DNA of 64,000 nt from Deinococcus sp. YIM 134068 (GCF_036543075.1 NZ_JAZHPF010000004.1:124001-188000), one strand, 5' to 3'; shown: positions 39,020 through 54,262, numbered from the stretch's first letter. Numbers and translations: made by a program. Notes: generated by a model not told the origin, from the sequence alone.

Positions 39020-39364
39020 ATGAGGCCGGACCTCACCGTTTACCTCGGCCAGCGGGTGCGCGTCGTCGTGGACCGCCCGCTGGGCAGCGTGCATCCGCGC
39101 TGGCCGGACCTCGTGTACCCGGTGAATTACGGAGAACTGCCGGGCACCATGAGCGGGGATGGCGCACCCATCGACGTTTATCTCCTCGGCTGGACGGAAC
39201 CTGTGCGGGAGGCCGAGGGCGTCGTGGTCGCCGTTATCCTCCGCACCGATGACGTGGAGGACAAGCTGATCGTGGCGCGGGAGGGCACGACTTGGACGGA
39301 TGCGGAGATCATGGGGGCCGTCTTCTTTCAGGAGCGGTTCTTCGACTCGCGGCTCGTGCGTTAA
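39020..39364 (+). CDS. short inorganic pyrophosphatase-family protein, 114 aa
   Basis: The sequence YPVNYGELPGTMSGDGAPIDVYLLGW (residues about 32-57) carries the PPase pattern with the metal-binding D-G-x-P-x-D-V-Y stretch, and VEDKLIVAREG follows. At 114 residues it is shorter than typical family I enzymes (about 175 aa), and it matches the short subgroup also found in Firmicutes. The activity is plausible but the short form leaves the substrate open. An SDR gene follows 10 nt later. Confidence 0.78.
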   Translation: MRPDLTVYLGQRVRVVVDRPLGSVHPRWPDLVYPVNYGELPGTMSGDGAPIDVYLLGWTEPVREAEGVVVAVILRTDDVEDKLIVAREGTTWTDAEIMGAVFFQERFFDSRLVR

Positions 39365-39374
39365 CTTGCCGGGT

Positions 39375-40070
39375 ATGACAGCTTCAGAGCGGCCCGTGAC
39401 ACTCATCACCGGGGCGACGGGCGGCATCGGCATGGCGCTCGCGCGGGAACTCTCGGGGACTCACGACCTCATCTTGCAGGGGCGGGACCCGGAAAGGCTC
39501 GCCGCCCTCTGCGCCGAGGTGGAGGGGGCGACGCCGCTGCCGCTCGATCTCACGCGCCCGGAGACGTTCGGGGCGGCTCTGGCGGACCTCGGACGGGTCA
39601 CGAACATCATCCATAACGCGGGCGTCGTCGAGTTGGGTGCCGTGAGTGAGCAGGAACACGCGGTCTGGACGCATACCCTCGCGGTGAACGTGGTCGCCCC
39701 CGCCGAGCTGACCCGGCTGCTGTTGCCTCACGTGCGGGCCGAGCGGGGTACGGTCGTCTTCATCAACAGCGGGGCGGGCCTGCGCGCCAACCCCGGCTGG
39801 GCGAGCTACGCGGCGAGCAAGTTCGCCCTGAAAGCACTGGCCGACGCCCTGCGCGACGAGGAGGCACCTCACGGGGTCCGCGTCACCACGGTCTATCCGG
39901 GCCGCACCGCCACGCCCATGCAGCGCAAGGTGAGGACGCAGGAGGGCGCGGAGTACGATCCCGGCGAGTTCATCGACCCGGCGACCGTCGCCGCCACCGT
40001 CCGCTTCGTGCTGGAGGCCCCGCGTGACGCCACGTTGCCCGACGTGAGCGTGCGGCCCGGCCCGCGCTGA
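39375..40070 (+). CDS. short-chain dehydrogenase/reductase, 231 aa
   Basis: The cofactor motif LITGATGGIGMALAREL (residues 9-25) is TGxxxGIG, followed by NAGVVELG. The active-site Y-x-x-x-K is in SYAASKFALKALADAL (about 141-156) with the serine in FINSGAG. Length fits a classical SDR; the substrate is not known. The start is the ATG just after the pyrophosphatase stop, and a HAD phosphatase gene follows 6 nt after the stop, so the three genes form an operon. Confidence 0.87.
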   Translation: MTASERPVTLITGATGGIGMALARELSGTHDLILQGRDPERLAALCAEVEGATPLPLDLTRPETFGAALADLGRVTNIIHNAGVVELGAVSEQEHAVWTHTLAVNVVAPAELTRLLLPHVRAERGTVVFINSGAGLRANPGWASYAASKFALKALADALRDEEAPHGVRVTTVYPGRTATPMQRKVRTQEGAEYDPGEFIDPATVAATVRFVLEAPRDATLPDVSVRPGPR

Positions 40071-40076
40071 GGCGGT

Positions 40077-40706
40077 GTGAAGGCGGTCCTCTTCGACCTC
40101 GACGGCACCCTGCACGACCGCGCCGCGACGATGAGGGCCTGGCTGAGCGGCCACGTCACGCGCCACGCCCTCCCGGACGGGTACGCCGAGCGGTTCGTCG
40201 TGCTGGACGACTTCGGCTACCGCCCGAAGCGGGAGGTGATGCCCCTCCTCGTGCGCGAGTTCGCCCTGACGCACGACCCGCAGACGCTCCTCGACGATTT
40301 CTCGTCCCACTCGCTCGCTGTCCCCGTCCCCATGCCCCACGCGGCGGACGTGCTGCGCGAGTTGCGGCGGCGCGGCGTGAAGGTCGGCATCGTGACGAAC
40401 GGGTGGGTGGAGGTTCAGACCATGTGCCTCGAACGGAGCGGCCTTGCCCCGCTGGTGGACGACGTGGTGATCAGTGAGGGAGTGGGGGTGCGGAAGCCCG
40501 ACCCGGCCATCTACACGCTCGCTCTCCACCGTCTCGGCGTGGGTGCGGCGGACGCCTGGTTCGTCGGCGACTCGCCCCGCAACGATATCTGGGGGCCGCA
40601 ACAGGTCGGATTGCGCGCGGCCCTCCTCCCGACCGGACACCCGCTCATGGAAGAGGTGCCGGACGCGGTGCTGGGGGACTTGCGGGACGTGCTGAGGCTA
40701 AGTTGA
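40077..40706 (+). CDS. HAD-superfamily hydrolase, 209 aa
   Basis: This is a subfamily IA HAD phosphatase: motif I LFDLDGTLHD (Asp7, Asp9), an alpha-helical cap with FVVLDDFGY, motif II GIVTNGW, motif III VRKPDPAIY and motif IV FVGDSPRNDIWG. It starts at a GTG. The likely reaction is phosphomonoester hydrolysis of a small metabolite. It ends four bases before the convergent DUF1963 gene. Confidence 0.88.
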   Translation: MKAVLFDLDGTLHDRAATMRAWLSGHVTRHALPDGYAERFVVLDDFGYRPKREVMPLLVREFALTHDPQTLLDDFSSHSLAVPVPMPHAADVLRELRRRGVKVGIVTNGWVEVQTMCLERSGLAPLVDDVVISEGVGVRKPDPAIYTLALHRLGVGAADAWFVGDSPRNDIWGPQQVGLRAALLPTGHPLMEEVPDAVLGDLRDVLRLS

Positions 40707-40709
40707 TGC

Positions 40710-41534
40710 TCAGGAACTCTGCAACAGGGCATAGACGCGCGAGAAGTCGAGCCTCTCCAAGTCGTCCTCGTGGATGAGGAAGCCGAAGTACCCGGCGTCA
40801 CCGAGGAGGAAGTCGAGGGAGCGGATGGAGTCGAACGTGGCGAGGTTGCGCCAGCGTTGAATAGCACTCTGATGCTCCGAGTCGTCGCTGTCGAAGGAGT
40901 CAGACGGGCCGAGTTCACGCAGTTCGAAGGCACTCTCTCGCGGGTCATGGCCGATGCCCGCGACGTGGCCGAGGAGCTGACCGGCGAAGTCAGCACCGGG
41001 GCGGGCACCCTCGGTCACGTTGAAGGCGTCCCCATAGGCCTGCTGTTCTTCCTCGCTCATGTCCGCCGTCACCTCGTCGTAGTCGCCCGTCGCCCACTGC
41101 GGCAGGTCGGCGCGCGGCACGATCCGGAGGCGATGCGGCGGCATCTCGCCCCATTCGGTGTCGAGTTCGGGGTCGGCGCGTCGCAACGGCGCGTCCGCGT
41201 CCACGAGGACGACGTGGGCCGCGTCGCTCGTCATGTCGGCGAAGAATTGCAGCAGTCCCCTTTGCGGAAACGGATTCTCCTCGTCGGGCACGAGGTCGGC
41301 GAGATTGATCTGCGCCACGAAACCCATCGGGAACCTGCCCAGACGCGGCCACTCGAACCCTTCGGGAACGTCAGGCCCGCCGCCCCAGCGTGACTCGCCC
41401 ACCTCAGCGTCCGATTCACCGTTCAGATGCAGGTCGAAGGCGAGGCGAGCGTGGGGCAGGAGCCTCGTTTCGTGGGCCGACACCCCGGCCTGTTCGATGC
41501 GGAGACGCAACGCTTCGAGAAGATGGGGCTGCAT
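40710..41534 (-). CDS. DUF1963 (YwqG-like) protein, 274 aa
   Basis: The protein has the DUF1963 pattern: RWGGGPDVPEGFEWPRLGRFPMGFVAQINLADL (residues about 49-81), RGLLQFFAD, LRIVPRADLPQW, GYFGFLIHEDDLERLDFSRVYALLQSS at the C-terminus. The family's function is unknown; members are soluble. I start at the ATG giving MQPHLLEAL. CATACT 7 nt upstream suggests leaderless transcription. It is divergent from hrpB. Confidence 0.82.
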   Translation of the reverse strand: MQPHLLEALRLRIEQAGVSAHETRLLPHARLAFDLHLNGESDAEVGESRWGGGPDVPEGFEWPRLGRFPMGFVAQINLADLVPDEENPFPQRGLLQFFADMTSDAAHVVLVDADAPLRRADPELDTEWGEMPPHRLRIVPRADLPQWATGDYDEVTADMSEEEQQAYGDAFNVTEGARPGADFAGQLLGHVAGIGHDPRESAFELRELGPSDSFDSDDSEHQSAIQRWRNLATFDSIRSLDFLLGDAGYFGFLIHEDDLERLDFSRVYALLQSS

Positions 41535-41617
41535 GGGGTCAAGTATGCGGGTTCCCGCGTGGCCCGCCTCCGCCCCTCCACAAGCCACGGGCCACCCGCC
41601 ACAAGCCCCCTGTTACC

Positions 41618-44122
<2,505 letters not shown>

Positions 44123-44130
44123 TCTTCCGC

Positions 44131-44158
44131 TGGCGGCTGGAAGCTGGCGGCTCCAGCC
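44131..44158. repeat. GGCCAGC-type short repeat
   Basis: CGCTGGCGGCTGGAAGCTGGCGGCTCCAGCC is the reverse-complement form of the short repeat family, directly behind hrpB. Confidence 0.5.
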
Positions 44159-44166
44159 ACGCAAAA

Positions 44167-44186
44167 CCCGCCCGGTGAGGGGCGGG
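44167..44186. terminator. bidirectional hairpin between hrpB and the ddrA operon
   Basis: CCCGCCC pairs with GGGCGGG across GGTGAG. It lies between convergent hrpB and the ddrA-linked ORF and can serve both. Confidence 0.5.
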
Positions 44187-44202
44187 CCTGGCAAGCCGAG
44201 CT

Positions 44203-44291
44203 TCAGAACAGTTGGGCGAGTGCCCCGGCGATCAGGGTCACGAGGAGGACGGCGGCCATCACGGCGAGTGTCCGGCCCGGATTGACCGGGT

Positions 44292-44295
<4 letters not shown>
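44203..44295 (-). CDS. 30-aa single-helix membrane ORF coupled to ddrA
   Basis: A GTG start overlaps the ddrA TGA by 4 nt (GTGA) and encodes MNPVNPGRTLAVMAAVLL and a further 12 residues ending ALAQLF. The segment from residue 10 onward is one uninterrupted hydrophobic helix with a basic residue (R8) before it, as in a small inner-membrane protein. It is too small for automatic gene callers. Translational coupling would make it DNA-damage inducible with ddrA. No homologue is known to me; chance occurrence of a short hydrophobic ORF is possible. Confidence 0.5.
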
Positions 44296-44897
<602 letters not shown>

Positions 44898-44903
44898 GGA
44901 TTT

Positions 44904-44939
44904 AGTCTATAACAGAACGTAATTACGGTCAAGGCGTAA
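44904..44939 (-). promoter_or_regulatory. ddrA promoter with RDRM operator
   Basis: On the minus strand the 17-nt sequence TTACGCCTTGACCGTAA (44939-44923) is an imperfect palindrome fitting the RDRM bound by the DdrO repressor. The -35 TTGACC (44932-44927) lies inside it. After a 17-nt spacer comes -10 TAGACT (44909-44904), 6 nt before the ddrA ATG. Repressor binding would block the -35. Cleavage of DdrO by the IrrE/PprI protease after damage, known in Deinococcus, would relieve it. Confidence 0.8.
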
Positions 44940-45139
44940 CGAGGGGGAGTCCAGGTGGGCTTTGGTTGAAGTGTTCGGAGCATCGGGAAGCTTGTCGTAG
45001 TGGCGGGGGTCCTGACTCAGAGTTTGGGCGAGGGCTGTTCTGAGCGGTCGTTGATGTGGCCGTTTTGTCGTCCCAGACGGTTGCTTCTGCTTAGGCTTCG
45101 AGAAAAAGGTGAGTTGACGGGCTGCTTTCCTGGAAGCCA

Positions 45140-45375
45140 TGCCCGCTCACCCCCTCTCCTGCGGAGCTGTGCCAGTCCCAGCCTCCCCCCAGGGGACGCT
45201 TGGTGTGAATTGCAGATCGGGCAGTAGATGTGTTTTTGCCGTCTGGCAAAAGGACGAGCGCCGCTCGTCACCCCTCTCCCCAGCCCTCTCCCGCAAGGGG
45301 AGAGGGAGTAAAAAGCACGTCTGCAATGCTGGCTTTCTATTACACGTCAAGCATTCACGGGGGAGGGGCAAAAGA
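45140..45375. repeat. dispersed intergenic repeat, copy 3, inverted core
   Basis: This copy has the same outer left arm as copy 1 (CTCCTGCGGAGCTGTGCC), inner inverted repeats GACGCTTGGTGTG (about 45195) and CACGTCAAGC (about 45343), and a core (45208-45342) that is the reverse complement of copy 1's core. Both hairpins are preserved. It occupies most of the ddrA-hisB gap; the stretch 44940-45139 shows no gene. Confidence 0.8.
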
Positions 45376-45377
45376 GG

Positions 45378-45396
45378 GTCTACATTGTCTGTAGAC
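45378..45396. promoter_or_regulatory. short perfect palindrome upstream of hisB
   Basis: GTCTACA pairs exactly with TGTAGAC around TTGTC, directly followed by TTGACC (45398-45403). It may be an operator or a short hairpin; no regulator is assigned. Confidence 0.3.
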
Positions 45397-45453
45397 GTTG
45401 ACCGGAACCCCCACGTGTCCAGCACATTCCTGTCTTCCCCGTGTTCCGGGCCG

Positions 45454-45459
45454 TAGCAT
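45454..45459 (+). promoter_or_regulatory. -10 element upstream of hisB
   Basis: TAGCAT ends 7 nt before the chosen hisB ATG at 45467 and supports that start over the in-frame ATG at 45458, which lies inside it. Confidence 0.5.
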
Positions 45460-45466
45460 GCCCCGC

Positions 45467-46065
<599 letters not shown>

Positions 46066-46069
<4 letters not shown>

Positions 46070-46695
46070 GCGTCCCCGAAGTCCTCCTCCTCGATTACGG
46101 GGCCGGGAACGTCCGCAGCGCCGCCAAAGCTCTGGAGCGCGCGGGGATGACGGTGCGCGTCTCCGACTCGCCCGCCGACGTGCCGCACGCGCCCGCCCTT
46201 GTCGTGCCGGGGCAGGGGCACTTCCGGCAGGTCATGGAGGCGTTCGACACGGGCGGCTTCCACGGCCCGGTTCTGGACGCCGCCCGCGCGGGCACACCGC
46301 TCCTCGGCATCTGCGTCGGCATGCAGATGCTCCTCACCGACTCGGAGGAGGCACCGGGCACGCCGGGGCTGAACCTCGTGCCCGGCACGGTGCGGAAGTT
46401 CGCCGCCGGGGAGGGCCGCAAGGTTCCCCAGATGGGGTGGAACAGCCTCGACAAGGTGGGCGACTCGCCCCTGCTGCGGGGGCTGGCCTGCCCCGCCTAC
46501 GCCTATTTCGTCCACTCGTACTACGTGCCGCTGGGCGTGGACGTGGACGCGGGTGCCCTCACCGAGTACGGCGTCCCCTTCTGGGCGGCCTTCAGCCACG
46601 GCAACATTCACGCCACGCAATTTCACCCGGAGAAGAGCGGCGCGGTAGGGCTGGCGATTCTGGAGCGGTTCCGGCGGCACGTGCTGGAGAAGTAG
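46066..46695 (+). CDS. hisH: imidazole glycerol phosphate synthase glutamine amidotransferase subunit
   Basis: HisH releases ammonia from glutamine for HisF. The class I amidotransferase triad is present: Cys in LLGICVGMQMLL (residue about 84) and His/Glu in HATQFHPEKSG (about 187-193). LLLDYGAGNVRSAAKALE opens the protein. The GTG start overlaps the hisB stop. hisF and hisA are not here, so the pair is separate from the rest of the pathway. Confidence 0.95.
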
Positions 46696-46938
46696 GTGGA
46701 TGGCGAGGAACGGGTCGTCCTCACGCTGAGCCGTGCCGAGGCCCTGGTCCTCTTCGAGTGGCTGGCCCGGTGTGATGAGGCGGCGTCCTTCTCCTTCGAC
46801 CACGAGGCCGAGCAGAGGATTGTCTGGACGCTGGAGAGTCAGCTCGAAAAGGCCCTGCCGGAGCTGCTGAGCGCGGAATATCGGCTCAAGTTGGAGCGGG
46901 CCAGAAATAGCGTGCTAGACGGCGAGAACCCGTCCTGA
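46696..46938 (+). CDS. small conserved-looking hypothetical protein, 80 aa
   Basis: A GTG start follows the hisH stop directly. The sequence VVLTLSRAEALVLFEWLARCDE and AEQRIVWTLESQLEKALPELLSAEY resembles a small acidic protein found beside many genes in Deinococcus and actinobacteria, with no known role. It is helical, without a signal or membrane segment. It may share the his transcript. Confidence 0.65.
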   Translation: MDGEERVVLTLSRAEALVLFEWLARCDEAASFSFDHEAEQRIVWTLESQLEKALPELLSAEYRLKLERARNSVLDGENPS

Positions 46939-47033
46939 ACGACAGAAGTCTGCCCCCAGTACCCGTCTTTGCCCTTCCCTCATCTGCGCTTCCCGTCTGG
47001 ACGCCCCTCCCTCTGCCTCCCGACCCCACCCGG

Positions 47034-47039
47034 TAGACT
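47034..47039 (+). promoter_or_regulatory. -10 element upstream of glgB
   Basis: TAGACT ends 6 nt before the glgB ATG with no ribosome binding site. Confidence 0.5.
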
Positions 47040-47045
47040 CGTCTC

Positions 47046-49060
<2,015 letters not shown>

Positions 49061-49064
<4 letters not shown>

Positions 49065-49330
49065 CCGGACCGGAGCGCCCCCGCCCGGACGCGCTGGCCG
49101 CCGTCAGCCTCGTGCTGCTGGCGCTCGTCGCGGTGCTGCTGCTGCTGCCGCTGCTCGGCGGTCCGCTGCCCAGCCCGTATCTCGTGGTCGTCCTCCTCGT
49201 GGCGCGGCTGGGGGTGCAACTCCTGCGCGCCCGGCGGAATCCCGAGTTGCGGCGTCCGGCGAGCTGGGCGCTGGACCTCATCCTGATCGGGCTGCTGTTC
49301 TACGCGGCGTCGAGTCGGCCCCCCGCCTGA
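49061..49330 (+). CDS. two-helix membrane protein, 89 aa
   Basis: A TTG start overlaps the glgB TGA (TTGA). Residues about 12-32 (LAAVSLVLLALVAVLLLLPLLG) and 36-55 (PSPYLVVVLLVARLGVQLLR) form helices, and a third hydrophobic run (WALDLILIGLLFYAA) lies near the C-terminus. No family is recognised. The TTG start is weakly supported; no better in-frame start exists before the first helix. It precedes apbE by 14 nt. Confidence 0.55.
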
Positions 49331-49344
49331 GACCGGGCCTGAGC

Positions 49345-50316
49345 GTGGGCACCCCTTCCCTCCTCGCCCGGCTGGTGCGGCGGCTGGTCCCGCCCTTCCG
49401 CCTCCGCAACGTCTACGAGCGCGTGCTGGGCACGGAATTGGAGATGCAGGTCGTGGCGGACACGCGCGCTCAGGCGCAAGAGGCCGAACGCGCCGCGCTG
49501 AACGAGATCGACCGCCTGACCCTCGTGCTGAACCGCTTCGACTCGCAGAGCGAGTTCCGGCGCTGGCAGGCCCGGCCCGGTGAGCGGGTGGCGCTCGGCC
49601 TGGACCTCCTGCGCGTGTTGAGGGCGGCGGACCACTGGCGGGAGGCGACCGGAGGCGCATTTCACCCTGGCGCGGACGCCTTCGGTGAGCTGTGGGGGCG
49701 GGCGGAGGGGACAGGGAGTGGGCCGGACGCCGCCGAGCTTGCGGCCCTCGCCGGGCGGTTGCGGGAAGCGCCGTGGACCCTCTACCCGGACGACACGGCC
49801 ACTCTTCACGCCACATCTCCGCTGGGATTGAACGCGCTGGCGAAGGGGGATGTCGTGGACCGGGCCGCCGAGGCCGCATTCGCCTTGCCGGGCGTGCGGG
49901 CCGTCCTCGTCAACGTCGGGGGCGACCTCCGTACCCTCGGTGGGACCGGGTTGACGGTCGCCGTCGCTGACCCCTTCAGCGCGCGGGACGACCTGCCGCC
50001 CCTGTGCCGTGTCCATGTGCGGAACGGTGCCCTCGCCACCAGCGGGGACGCGCGGCGCGGCTACCGGGTTGGGGGGACGTGGTATTCCCACCTCCTCGAT
50101 CCGCGCACGGGCTGGCCCCTATCAGGCGTGCCCGGCGTGACCGTCACCGCCCCCGACTGCCTCACCGCCGACGCGCTCGCCACGGCCCTCAGCGTGCTGG
50201 ACGTGCCGGGGGGACTGGCCCTCGCCGACGCCACCCCCGGCGCGGCGGCGTTGATCGTCACGCGGGACGGTGGGCGGCACCGCAGCGGGAGTTGGCTAGA
50301 AGTCGCTGCCTCTTAA
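49345..50316 (+). CDS. apbE: FAD:protein FMN transferase
   Basis: ApbE-family enzymes attach FMN covalently to threonine in target flavoproteins. The 323 residues show LGTELEMQVVADTRAQAQEAERAALNEIDRLTLVLNRFDSQSEFRRW (about 30-75), GGAFHPGADAFGELW, GLNALAKGDVVDRAAEA, VNVGGDLRTLG, and ATSGDARRGYRVGGTWYSHLLDPRTGWPLSG (about 230-260), with the FAD- and Mg-binding residues. No signal peptide is visible, though many homologues are exported. The GTG start and the neighbours (DUF2271, PepSY) suggest a membrane redox operon. Confidence 0.9.
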   Translation: MGTPSLLARLVRRLVPPFRLRNVYERVLGTELEMQVVADTRAQAQEAERAALNEIDRLTLVLNRFDSQSEFRRWQARPGERVALGLDLLRVLRAADHWREATGGAFHPGADAFGELWGRAEGTGSGPDAAELAALAGRLREAPWTLYPDDTATLHATSPLGLNALAKGDVVDRAAEAAFALPGVRAVLVNVGGDLRTLGGTGLTVAVADPFSARDDLPPLCRVHVRNGALATSGDARRGYRVGGTWYSHLLDPRTGWPLSGVPGVTVTAPDCLTADALATALSVLDVPGGLALADATPGAAALIVTRDGGRHRSGSWLEVAAS

Positions 50317-50428
50317 CACCCCTCTAACCGGGGGAGTCCAACGTGCGACACGGTTTGTCCGCCCGCAAGACGGCAGGCTCAAGGCCGCACGTCCCCCTCC
50401 CCCACGCCCGCCCCAGGAGACCCCGACC

Positions 50429-50995
50429 GTGACCCACGACACCCGCCGTTCCGCCCTGCGCAAGCTCGCCACCGCCGGGGCCGCCCTCCTGCTCTCCCGC
50501 GTCGTGCCCGCCGGGGCCGCCGCGACCACGCCCGCCACGACAAAGCGGTGGGCGGCGGGGCAGGCGCTGGACATCTCCTTCACGGTCGCCACGCAGGCGG
50601 GGGGCCGCGTCAAGCGTCCCTACGTCGCCGTGTGGATCGAGAACGGGCAGGGCCAGTCCGTCCGCACCCTCACCGTCTGGGTGCAGACGAGTCGGCCTGG
50701 GCCGCGCTGGATTCCCGACCTGCGCCGCTGGTACCGCGCCAACAGCGAACTCGTGGACACCGTGAGCAGCGCCACCCGCAACCCCGGCACGTACGCCGTC
50801 GCCTGGGACGGCAAGACCGACCGGGGTGCGCTCGTCCCGCAGGGCGACTACTACGTGTGCATCGAGACCGCCCGCGAACACGGCCCCTACAGCCTCGTCC
50901 GGGAGAAGGTGACGGTGGCCGCCACCGCCTTCAAGAAGACGTTGACGGCGGACAACGACATCGAGGCGGCGAGTGTCTCTTTCGGCAGAGCCTGA
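50429..50995 (+). CDS. Tat-signal DUF2271 protein, 188 aa
   Basis: The N-terminus TRRSALRKLATAGAALLLSRVVPAGA contains twin arginines and looks like a Tat signal, so the protein is probably exported folded. The mature part has the DUF2271 pattern: YVAVWIENGQGQSVRTLTVWVQTSRPGPRWIPDLRRWYR and GTYAVAWDGKTDRGALVPQGDYYVCIETARE. The family is FlgD-Ig-like and typically sits with ApbE and PepSY proteins. Start GTG has CCAGGAGACC upstream. It overlaps the next gene by 23 nt. The 112 nt before it hold no gene. Confidence 0.82.
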   Translation: MTHDTRRSALRKLATAGAALLLSRVVPAGAAATTPATTKRWAAGQALDISFTVATQAGGRVKRPYVAVWIENGQGQSVRTLTVWVQTSRPGPRWIPDLRRWYRANSELVDTVSSATRNPGTYAVAWDGKTDRGALVPQGDYYVCIETAREHGPYSLVREKVTVAATAFKKTLTADNDIEAASVSFGRA

Positions 50996-51617
50996 AGCTG
51001 CCGTCCGTCCAGCGGTGGTTCGCCGTCCCCGCTCTCTCCGTGCCCGAACCCACGTCTGGCTGCGCTGGCTGCACACCTACACGAGCATGATCAGCCTCCT
51101 CGTGGTGCTGTTCTTCAGCCTCACGGGCATCACCCTCAACCACCCCGACTGGGCTTTCGGCGGGGCCGAGACACGCCGGGAGGTGACGGGCACCCTGCCC
51201 GCCGGGTGGATTCGCGGCGAGGAGGTGAACTGGCTGCTCGTCGCCGAGGAGTTGCGCGCCCAGCAAGGAGTGAAGGGCCGGGCCGGGGATACCCGCGTGG
51301 ACGGCGAGGAGGCCAGCCTGTCCTTCCGCGCGCCGGGCTACAGCGCGGACGCCTTTATCGAGACGGCGACCGGGCGCTACACGCTGAACGTGGAGGCGCA
51401 GGGGGCCGTGGCGGTTCTCAACGACCTGCACCGGGGCCGCGATTCGGGCGGCGCGTGGGCGTGGCTGATCGACGTGAGCGGCGTGTTCCTGACCGTCGTG
51501 TCGCTGACTGGCCTGGGCATCCTGCTGTATCTCAGGAAGACCCGCGTCAAGGCGCTGGCCGCGATGCTGGCCGCCGGGGCGCTCGTCGTGGTCCTCGCCC
51601 GGCTCGCCATCACCTGA
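50973..51617 (+). CDS. PepSY-associated membrane protein, 214 aa
   Basis: A first helix (WLHTYTSMISLLVVLFFSLTGITLNHP, residues about 33-59) carries the PepSY-TM signature LHxYxSxxxxxxxxFFSLTGITLNHP. A periplasmic PepSY-like loop (about 60-150) is followed by a helix with DLHRGRDSGGAWAWLIDVSGVFLTVVSLTGLGILLYL and one more hydrophobic segment. Proteins of this type flank ApbE and DUF2271 genes and are thought to take part in membrane electron transfer. GTG start overlapping the upstream gene indicates an operon. Confidence 0.82.
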   Translation: MSLSAEPEAAVRPAVVRRPRSLRARTHVWLRWLHTYTSMISLLVVLFFSLTGITLNHPDWAFGGAETRREVTGTLPAGWIRGEEVNWLLVAEELRAQQGVKGRAGDTRVDGEEASLSFRAPGYSADAFIETATGRYTLNVEAQGAVAVLNDLHRGRDSGGAWAWLIDVSGVFLTVVSLTGLGILLYLRKTRVKALAAMLAAGALVVVLARLAIT

Positions 51618-51623
51618 CCGGGC

Positions 51624-51653
51624 TTGAGCCGCCGCCCCCGCCCGCGCTATGCT
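51624..51653 (+). promoter_or_regulatory. trp operon promoter
   Basis: -35 TTGAGC (51624-51629), an 18-nt spacer and -10 TATGCT (51648-51653) end 6 nt before the leader-peptide ATG at 51660. No ribosome binding site lies between, so the leader peptide mRNA starts at or near its own start codon. Confidence 0.7.
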
Positions 51654-51659
51654 CCCCCC

Positions 51660-51707
51660 ATGACCGTGAACGGCGCGTGGTGGTGGCCCAGTCTCCCCTG
51701 GGCCTAA
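51660..51707 (+). CDS. trpL: trp leader peptide
   Basis: The 15-codon ORF reads MTVNGAWWWPSLPWA. Three consecutive Trp codons (51678-51686) and a fourth at codon 14 make ribosome progress sensitive to charged tRNA-Trp. It lies just after the promoter and just before a terminator hairpin in front of trpE, the hallmark of transcription attenuation. The peptide itself probably has no function. It is too short for ordinary gene callers. That it is translated from a leaderless message is inferred from the -10 position. Confidence 0.85.
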   Translation: MTVNGAWWWPSLPWA

Positions 51708-51709
51708 CC

Positions 51710-51786
51710 CGCGCCGTTTTCTTCCCGCAAGCCGGACGCGCCCAGGTGGACCCTCCTCCACCGGGCGCGTTCCTCTTTGTTTTTCT
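51710..51786 (+). terminator. trp attenuator and antiterminator elements
   Basis: The terminator stem pairs ACGCGCCC-GGTGGA (51736-51750) with TCCACC-GGGCGCGT (51757-51770), with one bulged A, a 6-nt loop and a T-rich tail (CTTTGTTTTT). A CGCGCC at 51710-51715 can pair either with GGCGCG (51672-51677, beside the Trp codons) or with the terminator's 3' arm. Ribosome stalling at the Trp codons would cover the first partner and favour the second, preventing termination. The pairing scheme is read by eye. Confidence 0.75.
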
Positions 51787-51798
51787 CCCAGGAGCCGC

Positions 51799-53249
<1,451 letters not shown>

Positions 53250-53250
<1 letters not shown>

Positions 53251-53635
53251 TGGCCCAGGTCAAAATTTACGGTCACGCGGCCCACCTCGCTGAATACCGG
53301 GAAACTCTGTCGAACGCTATCCACCGCGCCGCCGTGCAGACGCTGGGGCTGCCAGACGACAAGCGTTTTCACCGCTTCTTCCCCTTGGATGAGGCCAACT
53401 TTGTTCACCCTGCCGACCGGACTTCCCGTTACACCATCCTCGAAATCCACCTGTTCACGGGACGCACGCCGGAGACCCTGCGGGCCTTTCTCCGCGCCCT
53501 GCAAAGCGAGGTCACGCTTGCCGCCGGGCTTCATCCCAACGATCTGGAAATCGTGCTGCTCGAAACGCCCCCAAGTCGTTGGGGCATTCGTGGGCAACTC
53601 GGCGACGAGCTGAAACTGAGTTACGAGGTCAACAA

Positions 53636-53639
<4 letters not shown>
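53250..53639 (+). CDS. tautomerase-family protein between trpE and trpG, 129 aa
   Basis: The sequence matches the tautomerase (4-oxalocrotonate tautomerase/MIF clan) type with a fused pair of beta-alpha-beta units: AIHRAAVQTLGLPDDKRFHRFF (about 24-45), YTILEIHLFTGRTPETLRAFLRALQSEV (about 61-88) and NDLEIVLLETPPSRWGIRGQ. The catalytic Pro1 of the family is absent: the protein starts MAQVKIYG. It is translated within the trp operon by start/stop overlaps at both ends. A role in tryptophan synthesis is not known. Confidence 0.75.

Positions 53640-54262
<623 letters not shown>

Noticed and set aside
44940..45139. Short ORFs between ddrA and the dispersed repeat
   Set aside because: Frames of 60-80 codons exist on both strands but have no start signal, domain or coding bias.
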